NCBI GenBank assembly: GCA_018697195.1
Contig: CM031858.1
Span: forward strand, 106,363,699 to 106,427,698
DNA length: 64,000 nucleotides
Direction: 5' to 3'
Source: Certhia americana
Taxonomy: Eukaryota; Chordata; Aves; Passeriformes; Certhiidae
The translations under genes and the position numbers were made by a program. Each line of letters opens with the position of its first letter. Positions within the stretch are counted from its first letter, which is position 1. The notes beneath the pieces were generated by a model. It worked only from the letters and a program-made list of their open reading frames with translations. It had not been told where the DNA came from and ran no database searches. This document shows, in pieces, positions 53,401 through 64,000 of the stretch.

Positions 53401-55960
53401 ACAGGCCACCCAAACTCCATGCTGCCTTTGAACACCCACAACCAATGAGTCTGTCTTGCAGGTCTTGGTGCACTGGGTGAAAAAGCCATCACGCTCCATC
53501 ACTCCCATTACCACTTGTCATCTAAGTGCTTACATAAGCCTGTGACCTCTGAAATAAAAACATTTACTTGGGTAGAGCTGGTTGGTTGGAAGAGAACTTG
53601 GACAAGGAAATGATTGAAAAAACAGTCACAGAAGCAAGCTTCCAGAATGTGCCTTTTTGGTTTTCCTTTCAACTTTGCTATTTCCTCTAGCCAACCATTG
53701 CTTCTCCATCAAACAAAAAAGTTTCAACCAGCAAAATCAATTTGTTTAACATTTTCACATATCCTCCAGCACACAGGACTTCTATAGCTCATGCGATCAC
53801 CTAAAGTTTTGCTAAGCAGAGATCAAGACGACATAGGTAACTGGAAAAAATTCACATTATGTTGTGAACAATAATTTAAATTTGCTCCTAAATATATAAG
53901 TAGGTCTAGAGAAGCGAGTATTTCTAACGTGCCAATCATCTTTGTACTGTGGTACCCCACTCATTATCAAAAATAGCTTCACTTCAGACTGAAAAGTAAT
54001 TTTCTTCTTGTACGTGGCTTTCTCAAATGTGTTTATTTTCACTTGCAGTAGAAGGGTTGTTTTAACCAGCCTTTGGTGTGATTTTTGGAAAAGACAGTAC
54101 CCCCCAGAGGCAGCATGTGCATATTAGATCATGAGCATCTTTTTGGGTCCATGGGAGTATTTAGGCTGGTGGGCACAGACAAGCATTTTGCAAAGTGACA
54201 AAGTGAGCTCAGCTGGATGAGCCAGGCCAGGAAAGACCTACAATCCATCCTGACCACTCTAATTTTGATGCAAGGAAGTTGATAGTCTCACACAAGTGTT
54301 TCTGATTACAGACTGTAAAATATGGTTTTGTAGAATTTAGGTGCCAAAATCATTGGGATACACATGTGGACAAGGGAAGGGGTAACATTCCCCTCTGGGT
54401 CAGCTGTAGAAGAGCTCTAGAACAGAGGTTGTGGCTTCATTTAAAACAGTGCTTGCAACAGATTATCCAGTTGAGTAATTTTGTGAAAGGAGTGCACACT
54501 TCTGCACTCATAAAAAATGTCCTAAGTTAAACCAACCTCTGGGACCCCATCTGGCATTTCGGTGGTGGTTCTCTTCCGCAGACCTGTGTACTGTGAGAAG
54601 ATGAATTTACAGGGAAATATACAGCAGCACTCAGTTGCCATACAGAGTTTTTTGAGTTCCAGAGGGAAATACACACTGTTGCTGCTGCCCCTTAGAAATG
54701 CAAGAGTTAAAAAATATCCCTGTGTATATCTTACTCAGTTCTAAGGTGGGAGGCCTGAGTTTCATGACCTATTTACCATTTGGTAGTAGTCCTTTGGACC
54801 AGGGGTCAGGATCCAGTAAAACACCAACAACCAGACTACAGAGCTGTGACATATTTCTGTGATCTAGCAGTCCTCCTCCAAAAAGTCCTGAATTCTTTTA
54901 AAAGTGGTAGCCTCAAAAGAAGCCTGGAACTCCACCACAGGAGCCAAGTGCATCAGTGCCCTGACATCTCACTAGTTGCCACTGATGGGACTATGCTTTT
55001 GGTCAGAAAAAGGCATTGCCATCAAACGAAGGCGGCAGGCCTGAAATTCCTCAGTCTTCTTCTCCAAAATAGAAGTTTGAAGGAACTTTGTAACCACAGG
55101 GGTAGAGATTATCCTTCTGACAGATGGGACACGTACTGACATCTCTGGGAGGAGAGTTTAGCACTCTGGCCTACCCACTTTCCATCCAAATGATCCATCC
55201 TTGACATGCCACAGGGACAGGCATAGAAGTATCCTCTGATAAGAAAGACAAAATCAGTGTAAACCTCAAGAGAGCAGGCTGAAATGAGAATGTCCATCTC
55301 AAAACAACACTCACCTACTTCTCTAAGAAGGTGTGATCTGGAAAACATCTCTTTCCTCTGTCATTTCCCCTTCCCTTCCTGACTCTTTCCTGCTCAGGAT
55401 GCTGCCCATGCAGTGTCCCTACTACAAAAGTAGCACATCCCAGAGACTTGGTGCTTACATTTGGGGGTTGTGGTACTCAGTGTTAGTAGAGGCCAAAGGT
55501 TCAGAAATAAATCCAAGTCACAGAGCTCAATTCCAAAATCTTTGAATGTTCAAAATGTCACTTTTGAGAGGAACACATACCTCTAAAAATGGGATTAGGT
55601 TCACATTTCTGATCCCTTTTTTTTTTTTTTTTTTTTAGGTTTTTATAAAATTGCAGGGGACATCACAATATTTTGTGACAGTTTGGGATGGCTTATGAAT
55701 CATCCACCAGCTATAACTGCAATGTAATACAAGCCATTGTAATGTTTTATAAAGAAAGCATGTGTTGCTATCTTGCGACAACCATATGTTCCTCTGTTTG
55801 GATGTATCTGTTATCCAAACCTTACATAAGCCGTTGATGAAATTATCATCACAGGACAAGCACACTTGTAGCACGGTTGAGTTGATCACAATAAAGTAAT
55901 GAAGGAATCGAGGAGCTTTATGCTGAGGTGGGACTGGCTGTCCACCTTCGCAAACCACAG
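47481..55960. other. Intergenic, no gene recognised
   Basis: An (AATA)n tract at 48211-48229 and a T-run at 55617-55636 are the only clear structures. Overlapping frames on both strands at 48.9-49.75 kb (up to 199 codons on minus) show no domain, no start context and no conservation I can recognise, and they lie in a locally GC-richer patch. Confidence 0.65.
48211..48229 (+). repeat. (AATA)n tetranucleotide repeat
   Basis: Almost five tandem AATA units directly following an ATATATG stretch. Confidence 0.92.
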
Positions 55961-56555
55961 CTGTGGACGGAGGCAGTGTGCAGATCTCCAGTCAGCTGCT
56001 CTACACCCAGCACTTTGGGGATGACACGAACACAGATATTTGGGGCTTGGGCTATATGCCCTTTGGGGAAAGGGCAACGTAAACGTCCGTGCAGGGGAGA
56101 GAGACGGGTTGGGGACGGAGTTGAGGGAAAGGCTGGGAAGGAGATTGCTTTAATGGTTTAGGGAACCCGTGAGATGTTACTTGCACACACAGAGGGACTC
56201 GCACGCCTCAGACTGCAGCAGGGGCCGGGACAGCCCAGGCTCGCCGCATCGCAGAGCGCACCGTCGGCATTCAAGCGCATCCCTGGGAGTGGCTCTCCGA
56301 ACTCAACTGCCCTCCGTGCCCATCGAGCACTACCAGCCCCCACCCGGGAAAACCAGCGGGCAGCGCCAGGACCGCTTGGCACGGCAGGGCTGCATCCCGG
56401 TGCCACTCCCAGGGCTGCTCCCGGTGCTGCAGACGGGCCGGGCCGAGCCGCACACCCGGGTCCGGGGCGGTCTGTGCCGGGCTCCGAGGGCCACGTGCCG
56501 AGTACTACGGGCACAGACTCCACCTTCCCCGGCTCCTGCCCGCCCCCACGCATCC

Positions 56556-56644
56556 AGGAAGGGAAAAAGAGGAGGAGGAGGAGGAGGAGGGAAGGAAGGG
56601 GGTGAAAGGGAAGAAAAAAAAAAAAAAAAAAAGAGAGAGAGAGG
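56556..56644 (+). repeat. Homopurine tract upstream of the CABLES1 promoter
   Basis: About 89 bases with a single pyrimidine (T at 56603): GGA repeats, GGAAGG units, an 18-base A run and GAGAGA. It ends about 150 bp before the TATA box. Homopurine/homopyrimidine mirror-like tracts can form triplex DNA. This is inferred from composition only. Confidence 0.9.
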
Positions 56645-56790
56645 TTGAAAGGAGGGAGCTCGCCGAGACCCACCCTTCTCCCTCCTCCTCCGGGCTGCTG
56701 GCCGGGCTTTTGTTTTCCTCCAGCGCCCCGTTTCCCACACGTGATTGCCGTGTTATTGCACAGGGCGCTCGGCGGCGCGGCTGCTGCACC

Positions 56791-56798
56791 TATAAATA
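56791..56798 (+). promoter_or_regulatory. TATA box of CABLES1
   Basis: TATAAATA in a GC-rich setting, preceded by the E-box CACGTG at 56738 and a C/EBP-like TTATTGCACA at about 56753-56762. A start site 25-35 bases downstream would fall near 56820-56830 (GGGGCAGCG). Confidence 0.78.
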
Positions 56799-56869
56799 CG
56801 GAGCGGGCGGGCGGCGGGGGCCCGGGGCAGCGCGGCACGGCCGGGCGGAGCGCACCCCCCGACACCCCC

Positions 56870-56920
56870 ATGCACCCCGCAGGCACCGCGGCGCCCATGC
56901 CCCGCCGCCCGCCCGCCTGA
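56870..56920 (+). CDS. Candidate upstream ORF in the CABLES1 leader (16 codons)
   Basis: The first ATG after the predicted start site opens MHPAGTAAPMPRRPPA and stops at TGA 56918-56920. It lies in copy 1 of a 121-bp tandem duplication. The equivalent ATG in copy 2 (56991) has one extra C after it, which changes frame and leaves a long open frame to the end of the exon. It could dampen translation. Its status as a uORF depends on the true transcription start. Confidence 0.4.
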   Translation: MHPAGTAAPMPRRPPA

Positions 56921-57108
56921 CGGGCCGGCAGCGACAGGCAGCGCCCGGCCAGCGGCGAGGGGAGGGGGAGCCGGCCGACAATGGCGGCGCATGCACCCCC
57001 GCAGGCACCGCGGCGCCATTGCCCCGCCGCCCGCCCGCCTGACGGGCCGGCAGCGACAGGCAGCGACCGGCCAGCGGCGAGGGAGAGGGGGAGCCGGCGA
57101 ATGGCGGG
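56870..57108 (+). repeat. 121-bp tandem duplication in CABLES1 exon 1
   Basis: Copy 1 (56870-56990) and copy 2 (56991-57108) share the order ATGCACCCC, GCAGGCACCGCGGCGCC, CGCCTGACGGGCCGGCAGCG, GGCCAGCGGCGAGG, GGGGGAGCCGGC and ATGGCGG. They differ at only a handful of positions, mostly one- to three-base indels. The duplication doubles the ATGGCGG candidate start (56981 and 57101). Confidence 0.93.
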
Positions 57109-57637
57109 CTGGCCGCCCGCCGCCAGCCCTGGCAAGCCCTACGCCGCGGGGCCCCTGCCGCCGCGGCGGAGCCCTGCCCCAGGAAGGGGAAAGCGACGCA
57201 GCCGCCGCCGCAGCCGCTGCCGCCGCGCGCACAACACAGCGACCCCCTGCCGAGGCAGGCCGCAGCTCTCCTTCCTCACCAGATCTCCCTCGACGGGCGG
57301 CCCCCGCCGCCGGGCAAAGACGGCCCCCGCGCCGCCACGGCACCGCCAGGCGCAGCCGCGCCGCGGATGGGCAGCCCCCGGCAGCGCCCGCCGGCCCCCG
57401 GGAGGAGGAGGACAAGACGAGGAGGAGGAGGAGGACACAGGCCTTCGCCGCGGTGCAGGTGCCGCCCGCCGCCTTCCTGGGCGCCGCGGCGGCGGGCAGC
57501 CGCGGCCGCCTCAACTCCTTCACGGCGGGGGTGCTGCCGGCGCCCTTCGGCCGCACCAGCCCCCAGGGCAGCATCGGCGGCAGCGGAGAGCTGGGGCAGC
57601 CCGGCCCCGCCGCCGCCTTCGAGCTGCAGCGGTCCCG
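56981..57637 (+). CDS. CABLES1: CABLES1 exon 1 (CDK5 and ABL1 enzyme substrate 1), reading frame disrupted
   Basis: CABLES1 is a cyclin-box adaptor linking CDK5/CDK2/CDK3 with ABL-type tyrosine kinases. The 3' part of this exon reads VQVPPAAFLG, SRGRLNSFT, GVLPAPFGRTS and LQRSR, ending at the donor TCCCG/GTAAGC. This aligns with human VQVPAAAFLG...SRGRLNSFTQGILPIAFSRPTS...LQRSR. The N-terminal conserved pieces are present but out of frame: QPPPQPLPP and DPLPRQAA (57199-57264) in one frame, LSFLT (57266-57280) in a second, ISLDGRPP (57283-57306) back in the first, GGGGQDEEEEEDT (57401-57439) in the second, and AFAAVQVP onward (57441-57637) in the third. Candidate starts are ATG 56981, 56991 (the only one in the frame of the 3' end) and 57101. 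The gene identity is firm, but the N-terminus cannot be decided from this sequence. The exon ends in phase 2. The remaining exons lie beyond 64000. Confidence 0.8.
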
Positions 57638-58910
57638 GTAAGCCGCGCCGCGGGGATGAGGGATGCTCGGGATGCGGGGATAAGGGATGCGCAGGATGGC
57701 GATGGGCTCGGGAAGGGCGGGCACGGCGGCCGGGGGGAAGCCGTGGGGAGGGAGGCCCGATAGCCGCGGGGCGGGAGCCTCCCTCCGCGGGGCCGGCTCC
57801 GCTGCCGTCCGGCCGGGGGAGCAGCGGCAGCGTCGGAGATGTGCGAGCGTGCAGGGGCCGGTCGGCGGAGGTGCCCGAGCCTCCCGGGCGGCAGCAGCCA
57901 GCCGGTGGGTCGGTCCCGCCCGGGCGTGAGTGTCTGAAAGTTTCTGTGCCGCTCAGCAGTGCGGGCGTGCGGCTGCACAGCCGCCCTGCCCCGCCGCAGC
58001 CCTGCCCAGCTGCGCACCCTGCTCTCCCGACTGGTGGTGGATTCAGCCCGCTATGCTACCTGTCTTATAGACAGCCGGCTGGGAATCGGCTCTGAGTCAA
58101 GTGAGCTGTAGGCAGGTCTGGTAGCCCACAAGGGGGAAAGAAATCTTTGCATCGAAATTCACGTATTACGGAGCGAGCGCATGGTTTAAGCATCGTCTCG
58201 CTACCTCCGTAAATAAGCTCTTTATCTCCAAGCGCTTTGTGTTCCTCTGGGTCGTTTCTTGCCGCCGGGTACTCTTTTGCCTTTTAATTCCCAAACGAAC
58301 AACCTCACCTGCTTCAGCTCTCAAGCTGAGACTTCTGGCTAAGAAGGTGCAATCATGTAAAAATGTGTGAATGCCTATGGATACAAAATCACCTTCCTTG
58401 ACTTCCTCAACAACATACTCAGATACCAAAGACGGAGGGGGGAAAAAGCAGGGAAGAAGCTGGAGGAAATGACTGCTCCCCAAGCCCACATCGGCAGCCA
58501 CTCCCACATTCCCCATTTGCCACAGTCCCTCCTTGTTTCTCCCTTGGACAAATAGGTAGACTTTGAGTCACATGTTATTGCAAGGGTTTATAAGGGTAAT
58601 TGAGCGTAGATCGCTGTAGAAAAGTCCCTTTCAAAACCAACCAGCTTGGAGGAATTGGCGGTATTCCAGGAGAAAGTTATCTTAGCTGCATGCCTCACTG
58701 TTGGTTGTTTGGGTTTTTCACCTTCCATCTGGGTTGTATTGGTGGCTTTTTAAAGCCCCTTTTCAGGTGCTGTGCTAGAGGGAGCCCCACCTTCTCAAGC
58801 AGGATGCCTGCTGGTGCGTTACCACCCTTCTTCAGTCATGTGTCTCTCAAAACATTTTCTGCAGTGACAATCCTCTAATTGCTCCATGGATCAACTGCAC
58901 AGCTATGGCG

Positions 58911-58960
58911 CACACAGACACACACAAACACACACACACATGCACACTCACACTCACACT
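58911..58960 (+). repeat. (CA)n-rich microsatellite
   Basis: Imperfect CA repeats grading into CACACT units. Confidence 0.92.
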
Positions 58961-61900
58961 TGTGCATTTCGGTCTTTGATGTGATTCTGCCCTCAGTCTT
59001 GTGGGGGAGAAGTGACCTACAGACCAGGATTTGAGAATTGCTTTTCTACTCTTGATCTTACTTAGCATTTGAAAGTCTGGATTCTCCTTGACCTTCTATT
59101 TAGTGAGTTTATTATTGATGGAAGATTCCAGTGTTACTTTTCTGGATTCCCAGGGATCATCCTTGGTTTTCCTTTCTTGCCTGCTTTGATCCTGTACTTG
59201 GTTCTGGGAGGGATGCTTAGATCTCACCTGTATCACTTCACTTAGCCCTTCCTCTTCCAGTCATTTTTTTCCCTTGCTCCTTTTTGCCACTTTCTGAATG
59301 TTTCCTTCCACAGCCTGTGTGGTTGTGGTTTTGTTTTTTTTTTTTTTTTTTTGTGACATGAGAACAGAGTGGAGTTTAAGAGGGAGAGGTAATTACTGTT
59401 CTTGTTTACAGCCTAGAAATCCAGAGTCCTGCAAATTCAGCTGCCCTCCTAACATGCAAACAAAATGAATGGATAGCCCAAATCCATGGCAAGGGAAGTC
59501 ACCTAAGGAAACCTTTCCAGGATGCTCCTCCAGTCCTATAGCGGCTGTCACTTGTGCCGTATATTTTCCTGTGGTGCAGGCTGCAAGGAAAGTGCTGGTT
59601 TTCTCATGCTGTTTTGTTTTCTTGAGGGCTAGGTTGAGTTGTGGTGGAGACTCCACTGACAAGTATGAGGCATTGTAGCATTTGCTTAAGGCTGACACTG
59701 GTGCAGGAGAGCTCTGGGTAATGTCCCCCGCCTTAGCTGGCTGTTGTGATGCTGCACGTGTGCAGACTTTGGCCTGCATTCAATAGATCTGTTTCTGTTC
59801 TGGAAAAGGTATATATTTTTAAACACCGGGAACGGGCAGCTGCAGACCACAGAGGTTGCACAGAACCTTAACGCCTCATCTTCTTAATGAAAAGGTGTGG
59901 TAGGAGCTCTGATTGCTGGGTTCACCCTTGGCTGCACAGAAGTTAAATCGCAAGCATGCACCGGGCTGGCACAAGCCCAAGAACAGAGGGTTCGAGCAGC
60001 CCTTCTGCTGCTCTCTTAATGGAGAGGAAGGAGCCAAATCCCCAGCACACAGCCAGCCCTTCTCAGGGCGACAGGCTGAAAGTCACAGCACCTGCCCAGG
60101 GGCAGGCAGAGAAGGATGAAGGAGAGAGGAATCATCTGAAGGATGATGCAGAGAGGAAGATCAGATTATTTTGGTTCATGTGTGCATTGGCTGCCTTTCC
60201 TCCCATCCTTCTGCTCTCCTTGCAGTGAGCGAGCTTGAAATTGAGTTTGAGGAGTTTGACAGACTAGTCCTCTGTGCTGAGACATGTAAGTTATAACCTG
60301 CAACCTTTTTCTGTTACAGTATCAGGCAAGACAGGTTGCCTTATGTTGTTATTTTTATTTAGTTTTCAGAAACCATTGTGAACATATAATCAGAGTTCCC
60401 TGGCTTTTTTGTTTGTGTTAGCAGTTTGTATAATTGCATACTAGTTTATATTTAACAAGGTTATCATTAATGTGGTTTGGGTTTGTGCTCTATGTGTATT
60501 CACAAGAAACAAACCATAGAAAAAAGGAACATGGAGCTTCTAGCTGCTTGGAGGCTAGTATATAATTATATGTAAATGGAAAAAAAATTGGCTTGTTCAG
60601 AAGTTGGCAGGTTGGTGCCAAAGGCTCCTGTATTCCTGCAGAAGGAATTTGTTTTCAGTTTGTGGTGAATAGGTGGACAAGGACATGAGTTTATTAGAAA
60701 CTAGGGCAAGGGTTTCTTTCATGTGAAATTATAATTAATTTTAATAGCATAATCTGAAATTAGTGAGGAATTCTGTGAAACCAGGTTTCAGCAACACTGG
60801 TTTAAAATAATTTTACATCCTGTGGATTAGGTGATGGTCCAGGTACCTGGTTTTGTGTATGCCTAGAATTCTGTTGCCATAGTTTTCTTTAGGAAAAGTA
60901 TTGCTGTTTCTATATCTGAAGTTTCCTTTTCCAGTGGGCCAGGTGGTTGTAAACAAGTGCATGTTATTTTTTGTGTTGTTTGGTTTTGGATTTTTTTTCT
61001 GTTTTGCTAAGGAAGCAAATTGGTGATTTGATTTGGAGTTCAAACATTGCTTACAGTTGCATTTGTCTGTGTCACCATGTCATGTTTGAAGGCAGATGGG
61101 CAGGAGTATTTCTTCTGGGAGCAGCAGGTACTGGGAAGCAAGGAGAGAGTATCTGCTGAATAATCACCTGGGAGAGGTCCACTCAGAAGGACAGTGAGGT
61201 TATAATGGTCCAAACAGATTTTTCTTCAGAATTTACTGACCAACAATAAATCTAATTTCCTGAGTAATTCTAAAATTAATTTACAGTTAATAAAGCTTGT
61301 GAGAATTTAATTTAATTCTACCTACTAGAAAGGACAGAGCTGCATTTGGCCTCAGTATTTATGTTCTGGAGAGATGCAATGAAGGGAGATGCTGGAATGG
61401 TTGAATTTTGTAGGGTTTGCAAAGTTCCATGGGTTGTTAGTGCTGGAGGAAGCCTCCAGGATGATGTGTAGGGGCTGAATCCCGCCATTAAGTATTTGTG
61501 ATGGAGGGCTGAGAGGTCAGGATGGAGTTCTCCATGGCCTTGGGCAGGCAGGCAGAGCAGTTTCAGCCCACAGCAGAAGATAGTCCATACTGAACACGCA
61601 AGAGACAAAAGAAGAGTCTCTCAGAAACAAGTGTCTTTCAGGCAGAGTCCTGAAAGGGGAGCAGAACAAAGAGCTGGGGGCACCCTCCACCCCGTAGGGT
61701 CATCCCAGCATCAGGAGGTGGCTATGAGCTGCTGGAAGCACGTCAGCCCTTTTGTGTGTGATGGACACTCTGCTATTCACTGAACCTAAAGCCCTTTGGG
61801 CAGCCTGAATTTCAGAATGATGTATACAAGCATAGCATGAAAACAGCAATTTAATGGTCTGAGAAGTCAGTGGGAAGTGCACATGCTAAACTAAGTCTTT

Positions 61901-63647
61901 TCTTAGGTGTGTGACCTTGTATACAGCTGATAGCTGCTGGCTCTAAAGAAGGGCATGCATATTGACCTCATCTGTCACTTCAGGAGGCTGAATTCCTGGG
62001 CCACCCTGAAGGGGGAATGTTCAACAGCAGGGTTAAGACTCAGGTGATAAGGGCTGTTTTAGCAGTAGCACATTGTTCAGGCTCTTCCATGAGTCCTGGA
62101 AGGAGTGCTGAGTGCACCCATGTCCTTCAGCATGCTGAGAGGCCAGGTCCTCAGGGTCACCAAGAGCTGAGCAGGGGCAGTCACTGATGCTGCTGGGCTC
62201 TCTGAGCTGTGCACATGCTGAGCAAGGCCAGCCCCACGTCGCATAGACCTGCTCTCATCACCACTGCTCTCTGCCAGCCATTTCCCTTGTCCAGGTCACA
62301 GATGTTTGTGCCTCCCTCTATTACCTCCTTTGAAAATGGTGGAAGTGGGGTCATCTTCCAGGTGTTAGTTGAAGTTGGCCAGTGTTTGAGAAGTCATTGG
62401 AGTATGAGAACACACAGATGGATGGACACCATAGATGCAGCAGCCTTGTTCCATTAGTACACAAGCTTTTAAAAACAAGTCCCATAGAAATTTGCTCTGG
62501 CATATTTTAGGCTCTTATTATACTATTTAGTGAGCATCTCTGTCAGATAAAAAAGGTTAATATTCATCAGACAAGGAAAAGAAAACCCTTTGCTGTCAAT
62601 TCTGAAGAGTAGAACAGTGGGACAGAACATGGTGTTCATGAGTACTAGGGAATTAATTAGAGATGCTAAGAGGCAGCTGTGTCTGCCAGAGCCTCAGGAC
62701 TCTGCAGGTTTCAGAGTGAGGCAGGTGGACAGAGGTGAGAAGGATATACCTGGGTGGGTCCATGTTAACCCCTGTGAGGAAACCTGAGCTGGTAACACAT
62801 GAAAAGTCGTGTTTGTGTTGGCTATCCTCACTGGCTGCCAATTCAAAGCTTTCTAGGTCCAGCCCTGCCATGGGAAGTGCTGTGGTTATACCACGCAGGT
62901 GCTTGGCTGGTGTGCAGTCAGGAGATCAGAAGGAGCAAGTTTCAGCAGGTTTGCTTACGTGGTGGGTGCATTTCCACTACTTGATCTTTCTTTTCACCTT
63001 TTCCTTTACCAGCAAAGGCCCTGTGCAGGCAGCTGAACTGCATCTTTTCCTTAGAAGCCTGCTACACAGCTTTCGTCTGCACCGTAATAGTGTTGAAAGC
63101 ACCTTGAAATGATGAAGATTGGTAGCAGCTATGTGAGTCACTACCCCTCCAGACCATCACAAAAACATAGTTCCGTGGTAGATAAATAGGATAATGACAG
63201 ATCTTCATTTGATGATAGCTTTTGGATATGAAGTATGCTTTAGTCTGCAATTATTATGATTTTGAGAACTTTTCTGGCAGAAGATACCACTTAGCTTGGA
63301 ACAGTTCAGAACACCTAAAACACAAATAGGAGATTGCCAAGAGTGCTCTCTGAAAAGAAAGAAAACTCCAATCCTCTAGTAATTTTGTGATTTTCTTGTT
63401 TCAAAAAAATAAATATCAGGTGGACTGTCTGGAGACTCAGTAATGCAGCAAGTATGATGGAAGGTAAAGACGAGAAGCAGAACCAAATCTTGATTTATTT
63501 TCTTTAATTTTTTTTCTCTCTCTGGTTTCAGCTGCACTACTCTTGTAGTGCAAGTTCTCCACTACATGAATGAAAAGGCTGTTCTTTGTAATTTAACCTA
63601 AAAATGCAGAAGTTTGATTTTCTATGTTAGGACTTGGGTACACTGAA

Positions 63648-63732
63648 ACTTCTGTAGGCACCAGCTTGTCCCTTGAGAAGCGTGGGAAACAGATTCTATT
63701 TGCAAATGGGACAAGCTGGTGTCTACAGAAAT
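63648..63732. repeat. 25-bp inverted repeat with 35-nt loop
   Basis: The left arm 63648-63672 (TCTGTAGGCACCAGCTTGTCCC core) is the reverse complement of the right arm 63708-63732 at 23 of 25 positions. One of the two exceptions is a G-U wobble in a + strand transcript. The loop is AT-rich. It could be a hairpin RNA, a relic of transposon ends, or chance palindromic duplication. Confidence 0.85.
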
Positions 63733-64000
63733 CTGTATGCAAATATCCACAGAATTCACCCCTGAACATTTGCCAGTACCTCTGAGGGTGTACTCAACCT
63801 TTATGACAAACTCTTTTCTGGACCTGGAATTGCTGTGGATGGCTGTGGGGCTGCCATCAGATACCAGACTTAGCAACGCAGCAGGTGCAGCAAGATACAG
63901 AGCTGGCTCTTTTCACAACCCAACTGAAAAATCCCTTGCCAGTTTGCTGTGAGAAGTATTCTTTCTAGAAAATGGAAATGACATAATTTGGCATATGGAG

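Larger units (their letters stand above)
56160..58030. promoter_or_regulatory. CpG island over CABLES1 promoter and exon 1
   Basis: Base composition changes abruptly from AT-rich to very GC-rich with dense CpG, including CCGCCGCCG and GCGCGC runs. It spans the TATA box, exon 1 and the first few hundred bases of intron 1. Two CACGTG E-boxes lie at 56492-56497 and 56738-56743. Such islands mark promoters. This one starts the gene encoding CABLES1. Confidence 0.9.
57638..64000 (+). other. CABLES1: CABLES1 intron 1 (5' part)
   Basis: After the GTAAGC donor the CpG island fades by about 58.05 kb and the sequence becomes ordinary intron. The expected second exon (LISQRSSLETLEDIEENAP-like) is not present up to 64000. 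Structures noted are a CA-rich repeat (58911-58960), a T-run (59334-59352), an exon-like 60-nt island (60226-60285) and an inverted repeat (63648-63732). Confidence 0.8.

Noticed and set aside
56158..57724. Long minus-strand frames (over 320 codons) through the CpG island
   Set aside because: They are Gly/Ala/Arg/Pro-rich products of GC-rich composition lacking stop codons, antisense to CABLES1 exon 1, with no recognisable domain.

Overview
The window is vertebrate nuclear DNA, most likely from a passerine bird. It contains long AT-rich introns, CR1 retrotransposon fragments, two solo or partial avian ERV-L-type LTRs, and a tRNA-Ile-headed, CR1-tailed SINE resembling TguSINE1. The gene order RBBP8 then CABLES1, both on the + strand, matches human 18q11.2. 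No bacterial-style operon, CRISPR array or dense gene cluster is present.

Positions 1-26.8 kb hold most of RBBP8 (CtIP), the DNA-end resection factor. I could place 17 coding exons by translation against the known family sequence and by GT/AG junctions. Together they give 2,615 nt, an unbroken frame of 870 residues plus stop. The first coding exon (about 36 residues) and the promoter lie upstream of position 1. Conserved landmarks seen are the CxxC zinc hook, TPP and SPVF (Pin1/BRCA1 sites), a KEN box, PLDLS (CtBP), and the Sae2-like C-terminus with CKEC, RHR, NTPE and STQT. Two known human motifs are altered: LxCxE (Rb) and FRY (KLHL15). Introns carry a CR1 3' end, a SINE, a CR1 reverse-transcriptase fragment and a TA/TG microsatellite. 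They also carry a short duplicated piece of RBBP8's own largest exon.

Positions 26.8-56.2 kb are intergenic. I see no convincing gene there, only two LTRs, a CR1 pol fragment (about 46.66-47.48 kb), simple repeats and unclassified sequence.

Positions 56.2-58.0 kb form a strong CpG island with a TATA box at 56791. It contains the first exon of CABLES1, ending at a GTAAGC donor after 57637. The conserved N-terminal CABLES1 peptides are spread over three reading frames, and a 121-bp tandem duplication covers the putative start codons. Either the assembly has indels in this GC-rich exon or the exon has been remodelled. The rest, to 64000, is CABLES1 intron 1, with a near-perfect 25-bp inverted repeat at 63648-63732.

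I did not find an undescribed biological system. The most unusual signals are the internal RBBP8 exon duplication, the frame-scrambled and duplicated CABLES1 exon 1, and the altered CtIP interaction motifs.
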